The notes below the pieces were generated by a model, which saw only the letters and a list, made by a program, of their open reading frames with translations, ran no database searches and was not told the DNA's origin. DNA of 22,039 nucleotides from a virus: positions 1 to 22,039 of IMG/VR virus record IMGVR_UViG_3300050821_001195. One strand, written 5' to 3'. Position 1 is the first letter of the stretch; each line of letters starts with the position of its first letter. Shown in pieces: positions 7,562-14,509 of this stretch. The position numbers were made by a program, and so were the translations under genes.

Positions 7562-9024
7562 CAGCTCGCTCCAATGAGAAATTGATTGTAGTTAATCATT
7601 GCAATAGTATTGGGAGTAACATCGAATGTCCAATGAGCCCATCGAATAGATTTGAAATCTAACCCATTCGAGTAGTCACCCATTAAGATAGTTCCATCAG
7701 GCATTGAAACATATATAATTTGGTCAATGGCATCATTCATAATTTGCATATTTATAAAGCCACTACGTGCTTGGCTCATCCAATAATCTTTAACTTTCCA
7801 CGTTAGCTCAGGCCGAATATATGCGCCATTGAAAAGAATAACACCTGAAAAATCAATGATGATGAGATAGAGAAGATTGACAGCTTCACTATCTAATACT
7901 GCTGCAACCCCATGAACCGATGCGCCAACACCACTATCAACAATTGTTAAAGGCCAAGTAGATGGCACATCGCCGCTATCAGAATAGGCAAATGTGCGCG
8001 TAGACTTGAACATATAAAGTGTATCTTGAAATACTTGACCATTAGTTAGTGGCCGTGCATCTAATGGAACAATTAATAAGCCAGTTACTTGGTCCACCGC
8101 TTCCGGCTGACCCACATAGCTAACTCGTGCAAGGCTGATATTAGCATACTCAGAAAAGCTAACCAAACGATTATGATAGGTAGTAAAACCAACGCCAGCA
8201 GGAATGTTAGTAAAAAGATTGAGAAGATACGAAGCATCTTCTAATAGCTCGGCGTCATAGAACGACAGTGTGATGCTAGTCGTTGTATTGTCTGCTATTC
8301 TGCCTTCCGGAATAAAGAAAAATTCATATTGATCTTGAATATCGCCTGAAAAGAGAGTAGGTTGAATAGCTATTGTGCTTACAAGTCTACGTGCTACAAC
8401 GTAGCTTGGGCCAACTGGAATAGCAGAAATTGTAACTTCATCGCTACCTGGGTCATTGATATTTGCAAATCCCGCCAGAGCAGTGATAAATCCTGTATCA
8501 GTTTCAAAGGCGACCGCGTAAACACGCACTCCAGCCGGATTATTTCCTGAGCCGGTATTAGCTAATGTTAATGTGCCAGTAGGTGGAGCACCCCCAGCTA
8601 ATCTTGCAGGTGTTCCATCTCCTTTATAAATCCATACCGACTGATTTTGCATTCCTGTGGTGCCATTGCATGGATTAATAAAAGCGCGTCCATCAATAGC
8701 AACGAAACCAAAATCAGTCATTCCTACGATAGTTAATATGGGAGTATAAGGAGTAGGAGACTTATCGTGGAAAATATTGCCATTGCTATCAAGAATAAGA
8801 AGAGATTCGTAGGAATTAGGAACATTAAGATATACATAGTTATAAATCCGCAGAACATTACCATACGGCTCATAAGTATCTAATCCATCTCTTGTGCGTA
8901 TTCCTGATTGAATAAAAGCTACATTATTGTTATCTGGTGAATGGTCTGGTGGGCATGCTTCTGCATCGCCCCTAATATAGAGACCATTAAATTCTTCAAT
9001 TACTATTGGGTCGTGATCGCGCAT
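7561..9024 (-). CDS. Tail nozzle/stopper protein (beta-propeller-like)
   Basis: The 487 residues are beta-rich with repeated strand-turn units: FGFVAIDGRAFI, YHNRLVSFSEY, LYMFKSTRTFAY and IYVSMPDGTILMGDYSNGLD. The ordered recurrence of such blade-like units over about residues 40-470 suggests a propeller or barrel. The start (MRDHDPIVIEEFNGLYIR) and the place after the adaptor match the tail nozzle or stopper proteins of short-tailed phages (P22 gp10 or T7 gp12 type), which close the portal channel. The N-terminal NNVAFIQSGIRTRDGL is typical of these proteins in my recollection. The stop overlaps the next start as TGATG. Confidence 0.75.
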   Translation of the reverse strand: MRDHDPIVIEEFNGLYIRGDAEACPPDHSPDNNNVAFIQSGIRTRDGLDTYEPYGNVLRIYNYVYLNVPNSYESLLILDSNGNIFHDKSPTPYTPILTIVGMTDFGFVAIDGRAFINPCNGTTGMQNQSVWIYKGDGTPARLAGGAPPTGTLTLANTGSGNNPAGVRVYAVAFETDTGFITALAGFANINDPGSDEVTISAIPVGPSYVVARRLVSTIAIQPTLFSGDIQDQYEFFFIPEGRIADNTTTSITLSFYDAELLEDASYLLNLFTNIPAGVGFTTYHNRLVSFSEYANISLARVSYVGQPEAVDQVTGLLIVPLDARPLTNGQVFQDTLYMFKSTRTFAYSDSGDVPSTWPLTIVDSGVGASVHGVAAVLDSEAVNLLYLIIIDFSGVILFNGAYIRPELTWKVKDYWMSQARSGFINMQIMNDAIDQIIYVSMPDGTILMGDYSNGLDFKSIRWAHWTFDVTPNTIAMINYNQFLIGAS

Positions 9025-9027
9025 TTC

Positions 9028-9297
9028 TTATTCTACGCGCTCAGGCCAATGCCATGTCCTAGCTTGTGGAGTTTCACTTGCATCTAAACTAACAGATGTA
9101 ACCCATTTAATAGGCATCATATTTTGTTCATCAGAATTATTCATATCCGTGAACACCTGAAGATTAACACAAGTATCACCCCATACTGCAACAATAATAG
9201 CGGGGAGATGAACCATCTTTCGAGGCTGGTCTGCCTGCTGATAATGAGCAGGTTTCTCCTGAACAAAATGAACAATTCTACCAATTGATGGTTTCAT
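9028..9297 (-). CDS. Small conserved phage protein (89 aa)
   Basis: It starts MKPSIGRIVHFVQEKPAHYQ and ends QARTWHWPERVE; the middle has HLPAIIVAVWGDTCVNLQVF. From general knowledge of phage genomes this pattern (GRIVH, AIIV.VWG..VNLQVF, TWHWPE) is a widespread small family found in many tailed phages, usually without assigned function. The fold looks beta-rich. The ATG lies two bases after the upstream stop and its own stop lies three bases before the next ATG. Position between connector and nozzle genes does not prove that it is in the virion. Confidence 0.75.
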   Translation of the reverse strand: MKPSIGRIVHFVQEKPAHYQQADQPRKMVHLPAIIVAVWGDTCVNLQVFTDMNNSDEQNMMPIKWVTSVSLDASETPQARTWHWPERVE

Positions 9298-9299
9298 AA

Positions 9300-9623
9300 T
9301 TAACTAGTCGCTGAAGGATACCACTTGGAAGTGCCAGAATCATAGATAAGAGTAAAAACCTTATATCGGGTCAGCGTAACACCCAGGGCGATATTACCAG
9401 ATGTGCCAAGCGACGCCACTGACGAATCAGTCTCGTAAATATAAAGTGGCCCAACAAAGTTAGGCACGGGAAGATTAATGGTCTGAATCGCTGTAGTTCC
9501 AGTAATACGAACCACATCACCAGTCGGTGAAATAGTTGTAGTTGAAGCGACAGCAGTATTGCTTGCATTAACATAATCTACTTCACCGAATGTTTGAGTT
9601 CCTAAAGTCTGCCCAATATTCAT
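9300..9623 (-). CDS. Small beta protein, paralogue of 11581-11916
   Basis: Two in-frame ATGs exist (9629 and 9623). The second is chosen because GGAG (9630-9633) is six bases upstream of it and it overlaps the connector stop as ATGA; the first would touch the binding site. The product has 107 residues, MNIGQTLGTQTF onward. Residues 24-63 (AVASTT, GTTAI, LPVPNFVG) match residues 26-66 of the protein at 11581-11916, and both end in D-(S)-G...WY. It probably is a beta-rich virion protein, here next to connector genes. Two diverged copies in one head operon suggest two attachment sites or a specialised second copy. Confidence 0.72.
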   Translation of the reverse strand: MNIGQTLGTQTFGEVDYVNASNTAVASTTTISPTGDVVRITGTTAIQTINLPVPNFVGPLYIYETDSSVASLGTSGNIALGVTLTRYKVFTLIYDSGTSKWYPSATS

Positions 9624-10339
9624 ACCCATCTCCTGCGACCAACTATAACAAATGGTCGCCTACGTGTTCTCGCACCTTGCTTAGATTTTAATCCAATACG
9701 AATTACCCAATCAAGATTTAATGTAGCTTCTTTATCTAATTCATCAGCCCTGGTTGGATTTTCACCAAGATACCGCGCAGCCATTGCAGCCGTGCGATTA
9801 ATCATAAATTGTTGTGAATTATTAACAGCTATTACGCTACCAACTCCAGTTATATTAATTAACTTTTTAAGATAGTATACTTTGATATCTCGTGCTGTGG
9901 TGCAGCCAACAAAGAAGATATCTTCTTCACGATATGACCAGTATCTTAGGCTATCTGTAGGTTGAACATCTGGTTCCCACGCACGCCGAATCATGGGGAT
10001 AAACTGGTCTGTAGTGCCAGTTAGACGTTCTTCTAATCTTTGCGGTTCTAACATATCATCAGGAATAAGTGAATCGAATGGTGCTCCAGCAGCAGAGCCG
10101 TCCCCACCATTTCCCAATGATACAAGATTTTCTTGATTTGCATTTAATGAGATTGGGAATGGAATGATAGTGCTAATTTCTTCTAGCACTAAAGCTCCAT
10201 TCAATTCTAGCATAGACTGTAGCTCATCTCCCGCATCTTGCGCATATGGAATTAGCGCAAGATTGGTGTAGATGTTTTGGTCGGAGTCATTTAACCTCGC
10301 TACGATGCGAGGTATAATGTCTAACAGAGTGTAGCTCAT
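9620..10339 (-). CDS. Head-to-tail connector/adaptor protein
   Basis: The 239-residue protein begins MSYTLLDIIPRIVARLNDSD and has a helical N-terminal region, a middle with IRRAWEPDV and YWSYREEDIFFVGCTT, and a helical plus strongly basic C-terminus (TRRRPFVIVGRRRWV). Its size, layout and place after capsid and before the nozzle protein fit the adaptor ring under the portal of short-tailed phages (gp4- or gp11-type connectors). An Asn-rich loop precedes the segment AAMAARYLGENPTRADEL, which resembles the helical bundle of such adaptors. No single residue proves the role. It overlaps the next gene by four bases if that gene starts at 9623. Confidence 0.75.
   Translation of the reverse strand: MSYTLLDIIPRIVARLNDSDQNIYTNLALIPYAQDAGDELQSMLELNGALVLEEISTIIPFPISLNANQENLVSLGNGGDGSAAGAPFDSLIPDDMLEPQRLEERLTGTTDQFIPMIRRAWEPDVQPTDSLRYWSYREEDIFFVGCTTARDIKVYYLKKLINITGVGSVIAVNNSQQFMINRTAAMAARYLGENPTRADELDKEATLNLDWVIRIGLKSKQGARTRRRPFVIVGRRRWV
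9630..9633 (-). promoter_or_regulatory. Ribosome binding site deciding the start at 9623
   Basis: GGAG on the minus strand, six bases before the ATG at 9623 and directly touching the ATG at 9629. Spacing selects the downstream start. Confidence 0.55.
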
Positions 10340-10340
10340 C

Positions 10341-10982
10341 TTACTTCACGGTGGCTAATACGCGATCATACTCAACTTTATTTAACACAGTCTGGCAGGA
10401 GATACATTTAAGCGCACCAGGATTAATTGGATTCTTGCAGATTGGGCACTTCTCCAGTAATTCACTAGGAGTGGGATTAATCCAATCTCGCTGAAAACCA
10501 AGCTGCTTAGCAGCACTACGCTGCAAATCAGAAATCATAACTGGCGAATGAGTTTTAGCCCACATATCATCAGCATCGCGAACAAGATTTTCAAACCAGT
10601 TCAGCTGATACTTACGATACTGAATTAACTTATCTGCATGCTTAAGTTGAAATTCTTTCTTATCTTTCCAGTCACCTTCTACAGCGAATAAGCCGGGCAC
10701 GCGGTCAGGCAAATCCACTGCGATTAGCGAAGTGACATAATCATTAACAACAGAGCGCGCACAATCAATAGCAGGTACAGGAACTTTTATGTAGTGCGTC
10801 TGCTTTGCTTCTGCGAGTGGGTCTGGATTCACCAGGTAATAAATATTGTTTGGGATAATGTTAAGCGTAAATTGGTTTGGTTCTGCTTTAGCAATTGGAA
10901 AAGAATTGGGGTATAATCCTGTCTTAACTTCTAGAAGCGCGTATGGAAGCATCGAGCACACAGTTGCGAATGTGTTATCCAT
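10341..10982 (-). CDS. Phage protein with C-terminal zinc ribbon (213 aa)
   Basis: The first 170 residues are helical and mixed in charge, without a family motif I can name. The C-terminus has CPIC at 179-182 and CISC at 193-196, separated by NPINPGALK, a compact zinc ribbon of normal spacing. It overlaps the upstream gene by eight bases and ends one base before the next ATG (TAAGATG). Its place between capsid and connector genes suggests a head-completion or assembly protein. The zinc ribbon could bind DNA, RNA or protein; zinc binding itself is inferred from the four cysteines. Confidence 0.75.
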   Translation of the reverse strand: MDNTFATVCSMLPYALLEVKTGLYPNSFPIAKAEPNQFTLNIIPNNIYYLVNPDPLAEAKQTHYIKVPVPAIDCARSVVNDYVTSLIAVDLPDRVPGLFAVEGDWKDKKEFQLKHADKLIQYRKYQLNWFENLVRDADDMWAKTHSPVMISDLQRSAAKQLGFQRDWINPTPSELLEKCPICKNPINPGALKCISCQTVLNKVEYDRVLATVK

Positions 10983-11565
10983 TGATAATCTCTATCTTCT
11001 TTTCTTCCTTTGGCATTTCTGATTTACTTCGTCCAAATAACACAGCATCACCATCCTGCACAGCAGAATGGAATGCATCATTCTTGATTCTAGTATTCAT
11101 AATCTCCATCATTAATTCTTCATCTTTCTTAGCTTGTTCAAATTCTTTATCATTCATTTGTGATGGCGTGAGCTTCTTTGGATTGTTCACGCACATCAAA
11201 ATTATTTCAATCGCACGCCATACTGGTTGTTTCGGCTTATTCTTATCATCGAGCCCAAAGGCCCATAATGGTTCATAGGTGCACGTGCGTGGAGCAAGAG
11301 TGGTGTTATCAAGTATTTCATTGTTATGCTGGTTGAAAAAGAGCTTCTCAAGTATCCATTGGGGTGCAAAATCAGGATACTTTTTAACTTCACGAACTTC
11401 AGTAACTTCCCTAAGAAAGATATTTGTTCCTTGTAGAAAATCTCGAAAAGTCGAAAATCGCTTTTCTGTTTCACTTGCACTCCAAACGATACGATAAATA
11501 GGCTGGTCAAGGAAATCATGACCATAGATGTCAGCTAGACGCCGATTAATGATATGAATGTCCAT
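10975..11565 (-). CDS. Conserved phage protein of unknown function (196 aa)
   Basis: A GAGGG six bases before the ATG gives a firm start. The protein begins MDIHIINRRLADIYGHDFLD and contains IYRIVWSASETEKR, REVKKYPDFAPQWILEKLFF and QPVWRAIEIILM, then a Lys/Glu-rich C-terminal third (about 140-196). Proteins of this type recur beside capsid and connector genes of short-tailed phages, from general knowledge, but without a defined role. There is no membrane segment or cysteine motif. It overlaps the next gene by eight bases, and the two are probably translated together. Confidence 0.75.
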   Translation of the reverse strand: MDIHIINRRLADIYGHDFLDQPIYRIVWSASETEKRFSTFRDFLQGTNIFLREVTEVREVKKYPDFAPQWILEKLFFNQHNNEILDNTTLAPRTCTYEPLWAFGLDDKNKPKQPVWRAIEIILMCVNNPKKLTPSQMNDKEFEQAKKDEELMMEIMNTRIKNDAFHSAVQDGDAVLFGRSKSEMPKEEKKIEIING

Positions 11566-11580
11566 GACCAGCCCTCATTA

Positions 11581-11916
11581 TTACTTCAAATACCAGAGAT
11601 TTCCATCAGTAAATACCATTACAGGAACATTAGTTGTGGCAGTAAATGCAGCAGCGATAGGCAATGCTGAAGTGGTAGCAGCAGGACCACCAGTTGCAGC
11701 AGCCATCGCTCCTGTTGGAATATAAACAAAATATCCTGTAAAGTTGGGGTATGGTAGCGCAATGCTTGTAATAGATGTAGTTCCGCTAACGAATGTAATA
11801 AGTGCCGTGGGAGCGGGCATTGCAGTGGTAGATGCTACCGTAGTAGGATTTACCTTGCCACCCTGCACGCCCCCAGGGCTGATAAACGGAAAGATATTTT
11901 CAACAATAGCTCCCAT
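11581..11916 (-). CDS. Small capsid-proximal beta protein, paralogue of 9300-9623
   Basis: The ATG at 11916 comes two bases after the capsid stop (TAATTATG) and gives 111 residues beginning MGAIVENIFPFISPGGVQGG. A GTG at 11961 would add 15 residues overlapping the capsid gene and has no good binding site, so it is rejected. Residues 26-66 (TVASTT, then SGTTSI, then LPYPNFTG) align clearly with residues 24-63 of the gene at 9300-9623, and both end in a DG/DSG plus WY motif. The composition (Ala, Thr, Gly, few charges) suggests a beta-rich virion protein such as a head decoration or fibre. The function is inference from position. Confidence 0.7.
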   Translation of the reverse strand: MGAIVENIFPFISPGGVQGGKVNPTTVASTTAMPAPTALITFVSGTTSITSIALPYPNFTGYFVYIPTGAMAAATGGPAATTSALPIAAAFTATTNVPVMVFTDGNLWYLK

Positions 11917-11918
11917 AA

Positions 11919-13175
11919 TTAGTAACCACTTGGAATGGTCAGCGTGCTGATATAAACGCACGCAGCCGGGTTTCTAACGAATTCTTGAAATGCGATGGTA
12001 ATATAGAAAATCTGCGAGGTAGCAACGCCACCCGAAGCGCCACGTAACTCGAAAATCTTCCTACCATCTACGTCATAAAATTTACAGGGATGCATCTCTG
12101 CACGTCCCCATGTTTCTTCATAAATAAAATCAATACGTGTCTTATCCCAGGAGAATGACTCCTCAATCGGAGCACCCGCCATTTGCATATTATCGCCAAA
12201 ATACATATCTAAAGCTTCATCCTTTGGCTGCTTATGAATAATGCTGACAAGCTGTCCAACAGCTTCATAAGCCTGCTTCTGACAAGGATGCATCCATGCT
12301 TTAACTTTCTTAACCGTATCCATTCCAACGCGGTCGCCAACCTTATTACGGGCCAAGCGAGCAAATGGAAGTGTAAAGCTGCCACCAGCAGCAACATTGT
12401 TAGCGCGAATTTCAGGCGTGGTCGCACGATTGAATCCGAGCCATGTGCCAGTAGAAGCATTATTGTGATGATACTTAACCCCAAAAATAGAAGAGGGATT
12501 AGGTCCATTCAAACCAGCAACAACAACCAAATCACCAGCTACAATATTAGCAACAGTCTGGTTAATTTGAACTGTCTTATTCGCGAGGTCATAGAAAATA
12601 ATAGTAGGGAGTGTGCCAGTTGTGCGCTGAGTTCCCAGTGTAGAACTATAAATATTGATACGCATTCCATAACGCAGCAAACGAGCATTGAACCCGTCTG
12701 TGTTAAGAAGAATGGTATCATTGGTCAGGGTAGTAGTAGTGAGAGATGTAACAGTGCCCATCGTGCCTGTTCCATCAGTCATTGATAGAGAATCAAGATT
12801 ACGGCGGAACTCCTGCATTGATTTAGAAGTCAACTGACGAACTAAATCAATAATAGCTTTCCGCTTATCATCAGCAGCCCATTCTGCCTTCTTGGTCCAT
12901 TGAATAGCTTCCCGCAGAAATGCAGGCTGCAAAGTAGCTACTTGATAATTAGGACCATCACCAACGCCCAAATCACCGCCATCTGGGTCGAAATGTGCGA
13001 AATCTCCACCGGGATCTAATTCCAGTGGAATACGCATCGCACGATTAGAAACCTTAATTACAGGTCTCTTTTCGAGCTTAGCGAAGAATCTATCTTCGCG
13101 GTCGAACAGAGTGGGTAGCACTTCATCAACATGCTCCAACTCTGTTGCAACAACTTGTGCCTCATTTAACGCCAT
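11919..13175 (-). CDS. Major capsid protein (HK97-fold type)
   Basis: This 418-residue protein follows the scaffold and precedes small head-associated genes, as major capsid genes do. It starts MALNEAQVVATELEHVDEVL, has an N-terminal helical arm (residues 1-40), a long helix-rich segment around KKAEWAADDKRKAIIDLV, and a beta-rich second half with the dense strand/turn pattern of a HK97-like shell protein. From general knowledge of phage genomes its opening and its order resemble capsid proteins of short-tailed phages. An AGGGA lies eight bases before the ATG, inside the scaffold end. No cleavage site or protease gene is visible, so maturation by cleavage is not supported. Confidence 0.88.
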   Translation of the reverse strand: MALNEAQVVATELEHVDEVLPTLFDREDRFFAKLEKRPVIKVSNRAMRIPLELDPGGDFAHFDPDGGDLGVGDGPNYQVATLQPAFLREAIQWTKKAEWAADDKRKAIIDLVRQLTSKSMQEFRRNLDSLSMTDGTGTMGTVTSLTTTTLTNDTILLNTDGFNARLLRYGMRINIYSSTLGTQRTTGTLPTIIFYDLANKTVQINQTVANIVAGDLVVVAGLNGPNPSSIFGVKYHHNNASTGTWLGFNRATTPEIRANNVAAGGSFTLPFARLARNKVGDRVGMDTVKKVKAWMHPCQKQAYEAVGQLVSIIHKQPKDEALDMYFGDNMQMAGAPIEESFSWDKTRIDFIYEETWGRAEMHPCKFYDVDGRKIFELRGASGGVATSQIFYITIAFQEFVRNPAACVYISTLTIPSGY

Positions 13176-13180
13176 ATCAA

Positions 13181-14509
13181 TTATCCCTTAAGTTTGATTT
13201 TGCCTTCGAAAATGTCATCATCAGAAGTATTACGATAATCAATTTTACGTGGGTCAACATTTTTCATATTGACCTTGCCATCATTGCTCGGGCTGCGTCC
13301 AGTCCGACCCTTGTTTACAAGTTTGATATTCTTCTTATCACTGTTATCATCATCGTTACGCGCTTCACGTTGCGTAATCGCTTTACTTCGGAATTTATTT
13401 CGCACTGTAGGAATCACAGGTCTTGCGCGCTCCAGGAACGCGGAAACAATACTGGATAGACTTTCTCTGTTAAATCCCTGCTGTGCGGAACGCTTCCATA
13501 AAGAAGTCATACGTTTTAAATGAGTCTGGTCCTTGCCAACCTGACTCTTAACTTCATCTTTAATTTTTTCTAAAAGAGTATCCCGAGTAAATTCGTTCAT
13601 CTTGCCATCAGGGTCTAATCCCTGAAGAATCATTTTGTCAAGATGACGTTCTACAGCTGTGCTACAAGTTGAATATGCAGAATTATATTTCTCCTGCGCG
13701 ATTGCTGATTCTCTACGATTTAACTCTGCTTCTTTCTCAGCAATCTTAGGGTCAACAGGCTGGTCTGGCTTATCAATAGCATCACCATCTTCAAAGGCAT
13801 ACTGCATGATATTACGCGCAGTAGCAACTAATGCTTGACCAGATTCATCCTTATCATTTCGCTTCAGAATCTTATTGCCAGCATCATAAATTTGTCGAGC
13901 AAGACGCTTGACGACTGGCGTAATCATTTCCACATAAGTATTATTATCTAGTTTAGCTACAGTGTCAAGAAAACCAGTTGCGAGTTTCTTGTATGCTTCA
14001 GGAGATGCCTCATTAACAGCTCGCAGTAAATCAGTAGCATCACCCTTTTGAACTAATGCTTCATTCAGCTTATTAAATGTCTCATTATTCTCAGCAGCTT
14101 CATGAGCATCTTCTAAAGTCGGGAAGATTTCAGTATACTGAGATTCGCGATAATACGCGTTTCTCAGTTCCCTAAAATCATTTGTCTTTGCGAAGTCAGG
14201 ATACTTTTCCTTAATTTTCTTGAGGTCAACGCCACGCGCGTTAGTTACATCAAGTAAATCTTCCTTTTCTTCTTCCTCATCTTCATCTTCTTTTTCTTCT
14301 TTATCTTCTTCTAATAAATCTTCCTTATCTTCTTCATCTTCTTTTTCTTCCTTATCATCTTCTTTATCTTCCTTATCACCAAGGAGACCATCTAAAAGAT
14401 GAGTGTCATCATCTAGAAATTCCTCCTTAGGACCAGGTTTATCAAGAACTGCGCTGCCACCAGAATCAGAAGGTGGAGCATAATAAAGATACCAAATTTT
14501 TCTATTCAT
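13181..14509 (-). CDS. Scaffold-like protein with a long acidic tract
   Basis: The gene lies between portal and major capsid protein, the standard scaffold position. Its 442 residues are highly charged and helical. Residues 45-84 are an almost pure Glu/Asp/Lys tract with the repeated pieces KEDLL and DKEEKED. The middle (about 100-330) looks alpha-helical and the C-terminal region (about 355-442) is basic, with RNKFRSK and KKNIKLVNKGRTGR. An acidic body with a basic capsid-interacting end fits scaffolds, which shape the procapsid and then leave. The start is coupled to the portal stop by TAATG. A tail or DNA-binding role is less likely. Confidence 0.75.
   Translation of the reverse strand: MNRKIWYLYYAPPSDSGGSAVLDKPGPKEEFLDDDTHLLDGLLGDKEDKEDDKEEKEDEEDKEDLLEEDKEEKEDEDEEEEKEDLLDVTNARGVDLKKIKEKYPDFAKTNDFRELRNAYYRESQYTEIFPTLEDAHEAAENNETFNKLNEALVQKGDATDLLRAVNEASPEAYKKLATGFLDTVAKLDNNTYVEMITPVVKRLARQIYDAGNKILKRNDKDESGQALVATARNIMQYAFEDGDAIDKPDQPVDPKIAEKEAELNRRESAIAQEKYNSAYSTCSTAVERHLDKMILQGLDPDGKMNEFTRDTLLEKIKDEVKSQVGKDQTHLKRMTSLWKRSAQQGFNRESLSSIVSAFLERARPVIPTVRNKFRSKAITQREARNDDDNSDKKNIKLVNKGRTGRSPSNDGKVNMKNVDPRKIDYRNTSDDDIFEGKIKLKG
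14258..14377 (-). repeat. Low-complexity acidic tract (GAA/GAT/AAG codons)
   Basis: Codons for scaffold residues 45-84. On the plus strand this appears as an almost pure pyrimidine tract of repeated CTTCTTCATCTT-like units. The related blocks around KEDLL suggest growth by slippage or small tandem duplication. Confidence 0.6.

Noticed and set aside
11581-11961. GTG start at 11961 for the small capsid-proximal gene
   Set aside because: It would overlap the capsid end by 43 bases without a binding site; the ATG at 11916 follows the capsid stop directly and begins where similarity to a normal protein starts.
12234-12785. A 183-codon open frame on the plus strand opposite the major capsid gene
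   Set aside because: It is rich in Asn, Ser, Ile and Cys, has no ribosome binding site context or recognisable family, and lies wholly antisense to a well-supported gene.
14220-14402. An almost pure serine open frame on the plus strand
   Set aside because: It is the complement of the Glu/Asp/Lys codons in the scaffold tract, so its composition is a by-product of the real gene.
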